DNA from: Algimonas porphyrae
GTDB taxonomy: Bacteria; Pseudomonadota; Alphaproteobacteria; Caulobacterales; Maricaulaceae
Direction of reading: 5' to 3'
DNA length: 64,000 nt
Assembly: GCF_041429795.1 (NCBI RefSeq)
Contig: NZ_CP163424.1
Coordinates: forward strand, 248,001-312,000
This document shows, piece after piece, positions 7,854 to 17,133 of this stretch. The stretch's first letter is position 1, and each line of letters starts with the position of its first letter. A program made the position numbers and the translations under genes. The notes beneath the pieces are model-generated. The model was given only the letters and a program-made list of their open reading frames with translations. It searched no databases and was not told the origin of the DNA.

Positions 7854-9545
7854 ATGGCGCGGCTCATGCGTCATCTGTTGCTCGGCTCTGCCTGTCTTTT
7901 CCTGATCGCCTGTTCCAGCGTACCCGACCGTTCGGACATTCTGCAGACCCCGCAAGGCCCGGTGCAGGGCATCGTGTCGGACAATCCGGACATCGTCTCC
8001 TATCAGGGCATTCCGTTCGCTGCCCCGCCAGTCGGTGCGCTTCGCTGGGCCCCGCCCGCCCCGGCTCCGCGCTGGACCGAGGTCCGCGACGCATCCGCCT
8101 TCGGCACGCGCTGCATGCAGGCGACAGATGTGGAGGGAGGGTTCTTCAACCGTCTGATCGACGGGCATGGTCTGGGCTGGTTCAAGCGCTTTGCTATCAA
8201 GCGGGTTGTCGGCGCGATGGACCCGCCGCCAGTCAGCGAGGACTGCCTCTATCTGAACGTGCGCGCACCCAAGGACGCGACCGACGCACCCGTCATGGTC
8301 TGGATCCACGGCGGAGGGCATCAGTTCGGCTCGAGCGATTTCGATTATTATCAGGGCAATGCCCTGCCGGAACAGGGTGTGGTTCTGGTCACACTCAATT
8401 ACCGTCTCGGAGCGTTTGGCTATATGGCTCACCCGGCCCTGTCCGCCGATGATCCGCGCGGCGTGTCCGGCAATTATGGCACGCTTGATCAGATCGCGGC
8501 CTTGCAATGGGTACAGAACAACATTGCGGCCTATGGCGGCGATCCGGAGCGCGTGACGATTTTCGGTGAAAGTGCGGGCGCCTGGTCCGTCACGGAACTG
8601 ATGAGCACGCCACTGGCATCCGGCCTGTTTGATCGCGCGATCCTGCAGTCCGGAGCATCGACCTATCATCTGGGTCAGCTGGACGGCGGCGGGCTCGGCT
8701 GGCCGTCCGGGCATGAGACGGGCGTGCAGGTTGCGGACGCGCTCGGCCTCACCGATCCGACCGCGGAAGAGTTACGCGCCCTTCCGGCTGACGCCATTCA
8801 GGCCGTGATCACGAACGATATGTCGGAAGGCTTCCACCATGTTCGCGACGGGGTGGTCTTTCCGAAGAATGTCGGCCTGGCCTTCCTCAGCGGCGAGATC
8901 GAAGCCGTGCCGATCCTGGCCGGTTTCAACGCCGACGAAGGCACGTTGTTCTTTCCCGATGATCCGCAGCCAACCGTCTGGCTCAACGATCTTGAGCCGG
9001 GCGATGTCGCGCAACTGAAAAACCGCCTGTCGGACCCATTCCCGACTCAGGCTACCAAAATCGTCGATCTCTACGACCTCGATACGGACTATGTGACAGG
9101 CGGCACGCAGATGATGGGTGACGAGATATTCGGTGTGAATGTGCGCTTCGCAGCCCGGCAAGCCGTCGCCGCAGGCGCGCCCGCCTGGACTTATTTCTTC
9201 TCCCGCGTTCCGCCCTCGGACAAACAGACCGTCGGAGCGTTTCATGCGGCAGAAATTCCCTTTGTCTTCGGCAGCCAAGAACCCATTCTGGGTTTGTCGG
9301 ACGATGATGCGGCCCTGACCGATCTGATGGTCGGCTACTGGGCCAGCTTTGCGGCGGATGGGGATCCGAACGGTCCGGGCCTGCCGGACTGGCCGCAACA
9401 TGCGGATGATGCGTGGATGCATTTCTCGGCCAATACGGGTTTGCCCGCCGCACGGGTCGAGACCGGCGTGCGACAGGAAAAGCTCGACGCGCTGGAAGAA
9501 GGTTTGCGCGTCAAGCTCGACACGCTGCGGGCGACAATCGACTAG
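7854..9545 (+). CDS. Carboxylesterase type B (alpha/beta hydrolase), lipoprotein
   Basis: A 563-residue esterase. The N-terminus is a signal peptide with lipobox LIAC, followed by QTPQGPVQGI and YQGIPFAAPPVG, typical of type B carboxylesterases. The oxyanion segment is MVWIHGGGH and the nucleophile motif is FGESAGAWS. The catalytic Glu is likely in FNADEGTLF and His in GAFHAAEIPFVFG. The start at 7854 (or 7866) follows the regulator gene by about 50 bases. It probably hydrolyses an ester at the outer or inner membrane; substrate unknown. Confidence 0.9.
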   Translation: MARLMRHLLLGSACLFLIACSSVPDRSDILQTPQGPVQGIVSDNPDIVSYQGIPFAAPPVGALRWAPPAPAPRWTEVRDASAFGTRCMQATDVEGGFFNRLIDGHGLGWFKRFAIKRVVGAMDPPPVSEDCLYLNVRAPKDATDAPVMVWIHGGGHQFGSSDFDYYQGNALPEQGVVLVTLNYRLGAFGYMAHPALSADDPRGVSGNYGTLDQIAALQWVQNNIAAYGGDPERVTIFGESAGAWSVTELMSTPLASGLFDRAILQSGASTYHLGQLDGGGLGWPSGHETGVQVADALGLTDPTAEELRALPADAIQAVITNDMSEGFHHVRDGVVFPKNVGLAFLSGEIEAVPILAGFNADEGTLFFPDDPQPTVWLNDLEPGDVAQLKNRLSDPFPTQATKIVDLYDLDTDYVTGGTQMMGDEIFGVNVRFAARQAVAAGAPAWTYFFSRVPPSDKQTVGAFHAAEIPFVFGSQEPILGLSDDDAALTDLMVGYWASFAADGDPNGPGLPDWPQHADDAWMHFSANTGLPAARVETGVRQEKLDALEEGLRVKLDTLRATID

Positions 9546-9886
9546 CTGTCGTAGACGCTGTCCTTGCCGAATTCCTTGGTCAGCAGATAATAGACGACGG
9601 CGCGGTATTTGGTGCGGGATTTTTCCGCATACATATCCATGACGGATTTCAGCCGCGCATCCAGATCGTCGCTATCGTCCAGCCCGAGTTTGCCCATCAG
9701 GAAATTGCGTTTGACCGTTTCGACTTCCTTCGGGTCTGTCGCGGCGACCTTGGACGCATCATTATTGTAGATGGCCGGGCCGAGGCCTTTGGCGACTTTG
9801 CGGATCAGGTCCACATCGGGCTCAAGACCCAGCGTGCCTCTGATTTCATCGATATACTGACCGACCTTTTCGTCGAGTTTGCTCAT
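9542..9886 (-). CDS. DUF2853 family protein
   Basis: A 114-residue soluble helical protein recognisable by its family elements: KLDEKVGQYIDEIR at the start, KVAKGLGPAIYNNDASKVA in the middle, and YRAVVYYLLTKEFGK at the end. The stop overlaps the convergent esterase stop by a few bases. No catalytic motif is visible and the family has no known function. A one-mismatch EcfG-type promoter (GGAGC-N16-CGTT, 9930-9954 on the minus strand) lies upstream, which may hint at stress expression. Confidence 0.85.
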   Translation of the reverse strand: MSKLDEKVGQYIDEIRGTLGLEPDVDLIRKVAKGLGPAIYNNDASKVAATDPKEVETVKRNFLMGKLGLDDSDDLDARLKSVMDMYAEKSRTKYRAVVYYLLTKEFGKDSVYDS

Positions 9887-9904
9887 GGAATCCTCCGATT
9901 GTTG

Positions 9905-9918
9905 CGCCCGTTTTCGGG
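9905..9918 (-). terminator. Weak hairpin downstream of the nitrilase gene
   Basis: GCCCG (9905-9909) and CGGGC (9914-9918) form a 5-bp stem with a TTTT loop, between the nitrilase gene and the DUF2853 gene on the same strand. No uridine run follows on either strand, so this is only a possible transcription end. Confidence 0.3.
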
Positions 9919-9998
9919 CTTAACAGTCGTAACGCATCGCGGCGTGAATGGCTCCTGAACGTGTGCCGTCACTCGGGTTGCCCCTCTAGCCGCGTCTG

Positions 9999-11003
9999 CT
10001 AGCCATCGTTGAATGTCGCGATGGTCTGACGCGTCCGATCCACGCGCAGCTGCGTCACATCCGGGCGCGAATAATGACCCGAAGGATCGAAATTCTGACG
10101 TGCTTCGCGGACGCGGGCGGCATCGATTTTCACGACTTTCACGCCTGTCTCGCCGACCCAGGGCGCCAGCAGGAACGTGCCGTCCGGGGCGCAGATGCAC
10201 GATCCGCCATTGGCTGGCATGTCACCGATCGCATCGCGCACAAAATCCGCATCCGGCATGTCGTCGCGCACATCCTCGCGCCGCATCACGGCGCAGGCGC
10301 TGATCACGAAGGAGCGGCCTTCCTTGGCCAGAACCGGCGTCAGATCTTCCGTATTGCGATCATTGCCCGGCCAACCTGCAACATGCAGATCTTCGCCCTG
10401 TGCGTAGAGGGCCGCGCGTGGCAGCGGCATCCAGTTTTCCCAGCAGTTCAGGCCGCCCGTCGTGAAGGCTCCGAGCGAATGGACGACAAGCCCGTGCCCG
10501 TCGCCCGGGCTCCAGACCAGCCGTTCTTCATAAGTCGGTTGTAGCTTGCGGTGTACGGACCGGACCGTTCCGGACTGATCGATATAGACATAGGAGCAAT
10601 AGAGCGAATGACCGGACCGGTCGCGCGGACGTTCGACAATGCCGAGCCAGGCCGCCATTCCTGCCTCCCGCAACGCTTCGCAAATCCCGTCCAGATGTCC
10701 GTCTTCGATGGTCACGGATTGATCGGAATAATGTGCAAACAGCCGCTTGTTGCGATCATCGTCGAACCGCGCCCCATCGCCGCCGGACAACCAGAACGGA
10801 TAGCCCGGCAGATAGCTTTCCGGAAAGCAGATCAGGTCCGCCCCTTGCGCGGCGGCATCGCCAATCGCACCGATGACACGCCGCGTGCTCTCCGCGCGGT
10901 CCAGCAGGGCCGGGGATAGCTGCGCCACGGCGACAGACAAGATTTCAGTATCGGTCACTGAATGCGTGGTCGTGGGACGGGTGCTCATCGGACGAGAGGT
11001 CAT
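9999..11003 (-). CDS. Carbon-nitrogen hydrolase, nitrilase type
   Basis: A 334-residue enzyme carrying the nitrilase catalytic set: Glu in CFPESYLPGYP, Lys in HRKLQPTYEER, and nucleophilic Cys in GGLNCWENW. The NCWEN form and the length fit aliphatic or aryl nitrilases and cyanide hydratases rather than the shorter amidases. Such enzymes convert a nitrile to the carboxylic acid and ammonia in the cytosol. The first 20 residues are polar and low-complexity, and a second Met (10988) is an alternative start. It stands alone, divergent from the TadG-like cluster. Confidence 0.9.
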   Translation of the reverse strand: MTSRPMSTRPTTTHSVTDTEILSVAVAQLSPALLDRAESTRRVIGAIGDAAAQGADLICFPESYLPGYPFWLSGGDGARFDDDRNKRLFAHYSDQSVTIEDGHLDGICEALREAGMAAWLGIVERPRDRSGHSLYCSYVYIDQSGTVRSVHRKLQPTYEERLVWSPGDGHGLVVHSLGAFTTGGLNCWENWMPLPRAALYAQGEDLHVAGWPGNDRNTEDLTPVLAKEGRSFVISACAVMRREDVRDDMPDADFVRDAIGDMPANGGSCICAPDGTFLLAPWVGETGVKVVKIDAARVREARQNFDPSGHYSRPDVTQLRVDRTRQTIATFNDG

Positions 11004-11072
11004 GGATAATCATCTTTCATTAAGACTGTCTGCAAAGCTCTTGGCAGGACTTTCCCGTCATACTGCTACCCT

Positions 11073-12374
11073 ATGCTGAAACATTCATCCATTCACAGCT
11101 TCGCGCGCGACGTGAGAGGCAATATGGCCATGATGACCGCGCTCATGATGGGCGTCGTCATTCTGGGCGTTGGCGCGGCGCTCGACTTCACCCTCATGAC
11201 CAATCAGTCCAGCGACCTGCAGAATATGGCGGACGCCGCAGTCTTGGCCGCTGCACGCTCCGGTGAAGAGGATGATGAGACGCTGCAGAAGATCGCTCAG
11301 GCCGTCGTCGACAATCATAATACGACCGGCGCAGAGCTGACGGTTACAGCCCGACTGGACGGCGACATCGTCGTGGTCGACATCACATCCAAACACGAGA
11401 TGATCGTGCCCGGCATGCTGGGAACGGAGCCGCAAACAATTTCCGTCACCTCCGCATCGCCCCTGCCGACATCGACCCCTGTCAATCTGGCGCTTGTGCT
11501 GGATACGACGGGTTCCATGGCCGGATCGAATATAGCCGCGTTGAAGCTCGCCTCCAATGCGCTGCTCACCGAAATGGAAAGTGCGGAAGCCGAAACAAAA
11601 GTCTCGATCGTCCCATTCGGTCAATATGTGAACATCGGGTTCGAGGAAAAAAGCAAGGATAAGCGCGGCTGGATCAATCGGGGCAAGGAAGGACAAAGCT
11701 GGAAATCCTGCTGGATAAACCATGGCGGTCAGACCGTCTGCTCTAACGGCGTTCATAAGTGGCGCGGGTGCATGGGCACGCATACAGACACGAAGACCGC
11801 CGCAGGTGCCAGTGCGGGGTCCGCGAAATTTCCAGCAGCAATCGATGCATATTGCGGGTCGGAAGTCATGCCTTTATCGACCAATTTCACTGCCATGAAG
11901 ACAAAGATCAACAGCCTGACGACGGGCGGCACGACCTATCTGGCGGGCGGTCTGGCCTGGGGCTGGCGCACGCTCGACAAGTCGGCCCCCTATACGGAAG
12001 CCGCCGCTTCGACCGATCCGAACCTGATGAGCGCGATGGTCTTCATGACGGACGGGGCCAATAACCGTTCGCGCGGCGACAGTTACTGGTCATCCAGTGG
12101 CGTGAAGCATAATCGCGGCAGCGATGGTGGCAAGGCGGGTCTCGACCTGACCAAGGAACTCTGCAAGAACATCAAGGCGTCCGGCGTGAAAGTCTATGTC
12201 GTGGCCTACAAGTTGCCCAACGCCAAAAGCACTGCCGACGTCCTGTCCGAATGTGCCTCCTCTCAGGACACATTCTATGAACCGGAAAGCGCGGCCGAGC
12301 TGATCGATACGTTCAAAGGTATTGCCCGCAACCTGAATGAGGCGCGACTGGTATATTATAACGGCGATTCCTGA
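11073..12374 (+). CDS. TadG-like protein with von Willebrand factor A domain, copy 1
   Basis: A 433-residue protein. Residues about 10-50 hold the TadE/TadG N-terminal module: RGNMAMMTALMMGVVILGVG as a hydrophobic helix followed by QNMADAAVLAAARSGE. A VWA domain begins at VNLALVLDTTGSM, which carries a DxTxS version of the metal site. It contains a Cys-bearing insertion (WKSCW, TVCSNG, RGCMGTH). Such proteins are secreted or membrane-tethered and appear with Flp/Tad pili, acting in adhesion. It is the first of three tandem paralogues; no other tad genes are in the window. Confidence 0.85.
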   Translation: MLKHSSIHSFARDVRGNMAMMTALMMGVVILGVGAALDFTLMTNQSSDLQNMADAAVLAAARSGEEDDETLQKIAQAVVDNHNTTGAELTVTARLDGDIVVVDITSKHEMIVPGMLGTEPQTISVTSASPLPTSTPVNLALVLDTTGSMAGSNIAALKLASNALLTEMESAEAETKVSIVPFGQYVNIGFEEKSKDKRGWINRGKEGQSWKSCWINHGGQTVCSNGVHKWRGCMGTHTDTKTAAGASAGSAKFPAAIDAYCGSEVMPLSTNFTAMKTKINSLTTGGTTYLAGGLAWGWRTLDKSAPYTEAAASTDPNLMSAMVFMTDGANNRSRGDSYWSSSGVKHNRGSDGGKAGLDLTKELCKNIKASGVKVYVVAYKLPNAKSTADVLSECASSQDTFYEPESAAELIDTFKGIARNLNEARLVYYNGDS

Positions 12375-12495
12375 TCGGCGGCCAGCCGCCCGACGTTGGC
12401 CTAAACCCTAGCCTGTCTGGACGCTGCGCCCCGTTGGTGTCGGATTAACCCTGTTCGGAAAGCAAATCGCAGCCTTTCTGGGGTAAATCCGGGTC

Positions 12496-13911
12496 ATGTT
12501 CAACCGACCGACACTTCGTTCTTTCGCACGGGATGTGAAAGGCAATATGGCGATGATGACAGCGCTCATGATGGGCGTGGTCATTCTCGGCGTCGGCGCT
12601 GCGCTCGACTATACGCTGATGAACAACCAGTCGAGCGACCTGCAGAATATGGCCGATGCGGCGGTCCTGGCCGCCGCACGGTCCGGTGAAGACGATCCTG
12701 CAAAGTTGCAGAAAATTGCCCAAGCCGTGGTCAACAGTCACAATGTGGACGGGCCCAAGCTGACGGTCAAAGCCCGGCTGGACGGCGACATCGTCGTCGT
12801 CGACATCACCAGTGAACACGAATTGCTGATCCCGGGTATGGGCGACGAACCCAAACGCGTTTCCGTAACATCCGCATCGCCCCGCCCGTCCACAACTCCG
12901 ATCAATCTCGCACTTGTTCTGGACACGACCGATTCAATGCATGGGGCCAATATAGCCGCACTGAAACTCGCGTCATCAGCGCTTCTGACGGAAATGGAGA
13001 ATGTGGAATCCGAGACCCGCGTTTCGATTGTACCCTTCTCGGACTATGTGAATATTGGTTATAAAGAAAAGGCGAAGGATAACCGCCATTGGATCGATAG
13101 GAAAGACGAAGGTCATAGTTGGAAGTCCTGTTGGGACAGGACCAACTGGAAAGGCCGGACTTGCAAGAAGGTCGGTAAGACAACTCATCCTGTCTACAAA
13201 GATGGGAAATTCATGGGAAACCAGACTCGTGATAAATGGAGCTGCACCGGCGGTTCTAAGACAATAGAACGCGTCTGCGGTACGCATACTAAAAAATGGC
13301 ATGGCTGCATGGGCACGCGGGAGAACGACAAAAGAGCTCAACAAGCAGATTATGATGGCGTCAAACTACCGGTTGCTATCAACCAAACGTGCGGGACGCC
13401 GATCATGCCTCTGTCGAGCAACTTCGCTGAAATGCGCACCCGGGTACAATCTCTGTCGACCAGAGGCGAAACCTATCTGCCGAGCGGGCTTATCTGGGGT
13501 TGGCGCACGCTTGATCCTGAATTGCCTTATACCGAGGCGGCCTCCACCAGAGACCCAGAATTAATGACAGCGATGCTATTCATGACGGATGGTGCCAACA
13601 CGCGCTCCCGTGGCAAAAGTTCAGGCAACTCTTCGGGAACGGATCATGAGTATAAAAAGGATGGTGGAGCGGCAGGTCTGAAACTGACCAAAGATCTTTG
13701 TGAAGCTATAAAGGACGATGGAATTCATGTCTTTGTTGTGGCCTATCAAATGCCGGGGAAGAACTCGACAGCACAGGTCCTTTCTGACTGCGCCACCGAT
13801 TCTTCGACCTTTTTCGAGCCCGAAAATGCGCAGCAGCTCGTCTCCTCCTTCCGGGACATCGCCAAAATGCTGAACCAGACGCGGCTGATCTATCACGAGA
13901 CCGACAGCTAA
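12496..13911 (+). CDS. TadG-like protein with von Willebrand factor A domain, copy 2
   Basis: A 471-residue paralogue of the upstream gene. The N-terminal TadE/TadG module is nearly identical (KGNMAMMTALMMGVVILGVG) and the VWA metal loop reads VLDTTDSM. The Cys-rich insertion is longer than in copy 1, with CKKVGKT, SCTGGSK, RVCGTH and HGCMGTR segments that could form several disulphides outside the cytoplasm. Base composition falls noticeably from about 13050 to 13760 relative to the flanks, while the ends remain GC-rich, suggesting recombination of the central segment. It lies 121 bases after copy 1. Confidence 0.85.
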   Translation: MFNRPTLRSFARDVKGNMAMMTALMMGVVILGVGAALDYTLMNNQSSDLQNMADAAVLAAARSGEDDPAKLQKIAQAVVNSHNVDGPKLTVKARLDGDIVVVDITSEHELLIPGMGDEPKRVSVTSASPRPSTTPINLALVLDTTDSMHGANIAALKLASSALLTEMENVESETRVSIVPFSDYVNIGYKEKAKDNRHWIDRKDEGHSWKSCWDRTNWKGRTCKKVGKTTHPVYKDGKFMGNQTRDKWSCTGGSKTIERVCGTHTKKWHGCMGTRENDKRAQQADYDGVKLPVAINQTCGTPIMPLSSNFAEMRTRVQSLSTRGETYLPSGLIWGWRTLDPELPYTEAASTRDPELMTAMLFMTDGANTRSRGKSSGNSSGTDHEYKKDGGAAGLKLTKDLCEAIKDDGIHVFVVAYQMPGKNSTAQVLSDCATDSSTFFEPENAQQLVSSFRDIAKMLNQTRLIYHETDS

Positions 13912-13948
13912 TCCGGGTCGCAAACGCCCCTCACGAGGAAACAGGACA

Positions 13949-15346
13949 ATGATGTGGGACTCATTCCGGAAGTGTCAGCGCGGCAATATGGCGATGATGA
14001 CGGCAGTTTCGATGCTGGTCGTCATGCTCGGCGTTGGCGCGGCGATCGATTACGGATCCATGAATGAACGCAGCAGCAACCTGCAGAACATGGCCGATGC
14101 CGCCGTTCTCGCCGCCGCAGCGTCGGGCGAGGACAAGCACGCCGATCTGTCACAGATCGCGCGCGAGGTCATCAGGACTCATAACAAGGAGGGCTGGTCG
14201 CTCAGCGTCGATGTGCGGTTGGAGGACGATCTGCTCGTCGTCGATATCACCAACCAGTATGACCCTTTCATCATGGGAATGATGGGCAAAGACAATCACG
14301 CACTGAGCGTCACGACCGCTTCGCCGCTGGCCGGCGACACGCCGATCGAACTGGCGCTGGTTCTGGACACAACCGATTCCATGGCCGGTGCGAACATGAA
14401 CGCCATGCGCGTCGCGGCGAATGCCATGCTGACCGACCTGCAGGACAGCGAGTCCGATGTCCGCGTCTCCGTCGTGCCATTCGGGCAATATGTGAATATC
14501 GGCACCTCGCATGGCAAACCGGGGTCCCGCAGCTGGATCGACATGCGTAATTACGGCGAGAGCTATCAGCATTGCTGGCGTCCGCGCACGCAAATCAAGG
14601 CGCCGACCTGTCGCAAGGTCGGTACGGAAACCTACACGGTCTGGCGGGATGGCCGGAATATGGGCACGCGCACGCGTGACAAGAAGGAATGCAGCGGCGG
14701 GGAATGGCGAACCGAACCCGAGCAATGCGTGACGAAAACGCGCGACTGGCATGGCTGTATGGGCACCCGAACCAGCGATGCCAAAGCCGCACAGGCGGCG
14801 GTCAACGGCACGCGACTGCCTGCCGCCATTGACGAACATTGCGGGTCAGAGCTGATGCCGCTTTCGTCCAGTTTCAATCAGATGCGGACAAAGGTGACGT
14901 CCCTTTCGACCAAGGGATCGACCTATCTGCCGAGCGGACTGGTCTGGGGCTGGCGGACACTCACGCCTGCCGCACCCTACACGCAGGCGGTCGCGACCCG
15001 GGCCGAGAGTCCCAAACGCGCCATGCTGTTCATGACGGACGGGCTCAACAATCTGTCGCGAGGCGACGGGTCCAGTAACGCATCCGGCGTCAAGCACCGC
15101 CGCACCAGCGACGGCGGCGCTGATGGGCTCGCCCTGACACGCTCGCTTTGCCAGAACATCAATGATGACGAGATCGAGATTTTCGTCGTCGCCTATCAAC
15201 TACCCGGATCGAGCCGGACGGCAGACGTTCTATCAGATTGTGCGACGACCAAGGCTCATTTCTTCGAACCGGACAATGCGGCGCAGCTGCTGCGCGACTT
15301 CCGGGAAATCGCGACCATGCTGGACTCCCCGCGACTTGTTTTCTGA
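13949..15346 (+). CDS. TadG-like protein with von Willebrand factor A domain, copy 3
   Basis: A 465-residue paralogue of the two preceding genes, starting MMWDSFRKCQRGNMAMMTA with the same hydrophobic helix and QNMADAAVLAAAASGE. The VWA loop is VLDTTDSM. The insertion carries CRKVGTE, ECSGGEW, EQCVTK and HGCMGTR, so its Cys spacing matches copy 2 more than copy 1. Only 37 bases separate it from copy 2, so they may be co-transcribed; copy 1 probably has its own promoter. All three likely act at the cell surface in attachment. Confidence 0.85.
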   Translation: MMWDSFRKCQRGNMAMMTAVSMLVVMLGVGAAIDYGSMNERSSNLQNMADAAVLAAAASGEDKHADLSQIAREVIRTHNKEGWSLSVDVRLEDDLLVVDITNQYDPFIMGMMGKDNHALSVTTASPLAGDTPIELALVLDTTDSMAGANMNAMRVAANAMLTDLQDSESDVRVSVVPFGQYVNIGTSHGKPGSRSWIDMRNYGESYQHCWRPRTQIKAPTCRKVGTETYTVWRDGRNMGTRTRDKKECSGGEWRTEPEQCVTKTRDWHGCMGTRTSDAKAAQAAVNGTRLPAAIDEHCGSELMPLSSSFNQMRTKVTSLSTKGSTYLPSGLVWGWRTLTPAAPYTQAVATRAESPKRAMLFMTDGLNNLSRGDGSSNASGVKHRRTSDGGADGLALTRSLCQNINDDEIEIFVVAYQLPGSSRTADVLSDCATTKAHFFEPDNAAQLLRDFREIATMLDSPRLVF

Positions 15347-15459
15347 GGCCGAGCCGCCCGCAATAAGCCCCACCCAATCCAGTTGCAGACCCGTCCGGTC
15401 CGCTCGATCTGCCAATCTCCGATCTGGTCCTTCGCGACGCGCCGGTCTAGGCGAGGCGG

Positions 15460-16080
15460 ATGGGCCTTTATGATTCCGTTATCCTGCCGTGTCTTCTGAA
15501 CGCGGCATGCGGCACAAAGCCGATTGCGCGTCAGCGCGAGAAGGTCGTCCCGTACGCGCGCGGTCATGTCGTCGAAATCGGCATCGGATCCGGACTGAAC
15601 CTGTCCCACTATGATGCGGGCAGCGTCGATCGCGTCACCGGGATCGACCCTGACGAAGCGCTCTGGGCCAAAGCGGCCACGCGCGCAGCGCGCTGTGATT
15701 TCCCCGTTGAGCGGCTGGGTCTGTCCGGTGAATCGCTGCCGCTCGATGATTGTTGCGCGGATACGGTCCTTGTGACCTACGCGCTCTGCACCATTCCCGA
15801 TCCGGTTGCCGCTCTGCGCGAAATGGGGCGCATCCTCAAACCTGACGGCGAAATCCTGTTCTGCGAGCATGGCCGCGCGCCCGATCCGTCCGTGGCGCGT
15901 TGGCAGGACCGGATCGATCCGGTCTGGAAGCGGATTGCGGGCGGATGTCATTCGGGACGGGATATTCCCGCCCTGTTCACGCAGGCTGGTCTGCACCTTG
16001 CACGGCTGCAGCAAATGTACATACCAGGACCGAAACCGTTGAGCTATAATTACTGGGGCGCGGCAACGCGCGGAACATGA
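15460..16080 (+). CDS. Class I SAM-dependent methyltransferase
   Basis: A 206-residue enzyme with motif I VVEIGIGSGLNLSHY, an acidic adenosine-binding residue in GIDPDE, and motif IV region TVLVTYALCTIPDP followed by EMGRILKPDGEILFCEHG. The sequence resembles the small phospholipid or ubiquinone/menaquinone C-methyltransferase-like group. The C-terminal PKPLSYNYWGAA stretch is conserved in one such group of small methyltransferases. It ends in an ATGA overlap with a lipoprotein gene. Substrate is not assignable. Confidence 0.85.
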   Translation: MGLYDSVILPCLLNAACGTKPIARQREKVVPYARGHVVEIGIGSGLNLSHYDAGSVDRVTGIDPDEALWAKAATRAARCDFPVERLGLSGESLPLDDCCADTVLVTYALCTIPDPVAALREMGRILKPDGEILFCEHGRAPDPSVARWQDRIDPVWKRIAGGCHSGRDIPALFTQAGLHLARLQQMYIPGPKPLSYNYWGAATRGT

Positions 16081-16574
16081 TGATGCATAAGATCCGTTTC
16101 TGGCTGGCCCTCTTGTTCGGCTGTCTCCTGGTCGCCTGCGGCAATGCTGAGACAGGGGTCGGGCCGAACCCGTCCCTGCTGTACGGGACATGGGCGCAGG
16201 ACGGTTTGGCGCAGGCCGATCCCGACATGGTCGTCGATCAGGCAGTCGTCGAATATCGTCCGGACGGAACGTCGACATTCGATGCGTTGATGACCCTGAC
16301 CTTGCCGGAAACGGCGCCGATCCTGTTCGATATTCGCGTCGATGTGAATTGGACCCTGGACGAAACCATCGTCACCCGGAGCCTCGATAACGTGACGGTC
16401 ACACCGCGCGAACCCGGCCCGGAAACGAACGCGTTTGCACGACAACTCGAAGCGGCCTATCGCGCCAGCCCCCCCGGGCGGCTGATCGTACAATATGCCG
16501 ATGCCAATGAACTCGTCTTCCTCGACCCGGATACTAGCGCGATGATGCGGTATTTGAGAAAGCAAGGCAGATAA
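16077..16574 (+). CDS. Putative lipoprotein, lipocalin-like (copy A)
   Basis: A 165-residue protein with an N-terminal signal peptide and lipobox LVAC. The mature part starts with a LLYGTWAQ motif and alternates short beta strands (VVEYRPDGTSTFDALMTL, and further on LIVQYADANELVFLD), like small beta-barrel lipoproteins that measure deviation from a G.W motif. It overlaps the methyltransferase stop by four bases. A related gene follows about 75 bases downstream, sharing GTW/GEW, an EY(R/K).DGTS strand and an acidic LD/RD end. Function unknown. Confidence 0.75.
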   Translation: MMMHKIRFWLALLFGCLLVACGNAETGVGPNPSLLYGTWAQDGLAQADPDMVVDQAVVEYRPDGTSTFDALMTLTLPETAPILFDIRVDVNWTLDETIVTRSLDNVTVTPREPGPETNAFARQLEAAYRASPPGRLIVQYADANELVFLDPDTSAMMRYLRKQGR

Positions 16575-16650
16575 GGACGAACACACAAGCGGGAACGAAA
16601 CACTGCGACAGGAATAATTAGAACAGCCATACTTTACGATAGGATCCTTC

Positions 16651-17133
16651 ATGCGCCGCTTTGCTGCAACCCTTCTTCTTACAACGCCATTCCTGATCGC
16701 TTGTGCGGGCGACACCCCCAAGACCCAGGCCGAACTGCTCGTCGGTGAATGGGATCAGGTCGCGCCTGTCACCATCAACGAGGGCGGCCAGACCATCACG
16801 CTCAGCGACGGCGAAGTCGAGTATAAGCATGACGGCACATCCGAAGGCGAAACCATGATGACGATATCCGGCATGCCCGAAGCGCTGGCCAGCTATCGTC
16901 TTGATGCGAACGGCACATACCGCCTGGACGGCGACGTCATCATCTCGCAAATAACGAGCGTGGACGTTGATCCGGTCGGATCGGATGAACAGGCCCGCCA
17001 GATGGCCTCGCAGATGGCCACGATGATGGCCGCTGGCCCGGAAAGCCGCTCTACCATCCTATCGATCGACACAGATACGCTGGTTCTGCGGGACGAGGCT
17101 TCGGGCGGTGAAATCCGCTACACGCGCGACTAG
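16651..17133 (+). CDS. Putative lipoprotein, lipocalin-like (copy B)
   Basis: A 160-residue protein with a signal peptide and lipobox LIAC. The mature region has LLVGEWDQ, then VEYKHDGTSEGETMMTI and LDGDVIISQITSV, the same order of strands as the upstream lipoprotein, so the pair looks like an old duplication. It also has a Met-rich helix (RQMASQMATMMAAG). It is convergent with the crotonase gene and their ends overlap by four bases. No enzymatic motif is seen. Confidence 0.75.
   Translation: MRRFAATLLLTTPFLIACAGDTPKTQAELLVGEWDQVAPVTINEGGQTITLSDGEVEYKHDGTSEGETMMTISGMPEALASYRLDANGTYRLDGDVIISQITSVDVDPVGSDEQARQMASQMATMMAAGPESRSTILSIDTDTLVLRDEASGGEIRYTRD

Noticed and set aside
7557-8714. 385-codon open frame on the minus strand over the lrp and esterase genes
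   Set aside because: The plus-strand genes carry clear motifs; the minus frame is a GC-rich shadow with no recognisable domain.
12375-12391. GGCGG...CCGCC hairpin after TadG-like copy 1 as a terminator
   Set aside because: Very short stem without a T run; too common in GC-rich DNA to call.
15256-16278. 340-codon minus-strand frame over the methyltransferase and lipoprotein genes
   Set aside because: Antisense shadow; Arg/Asp/Gly-rich composition and no motifs.
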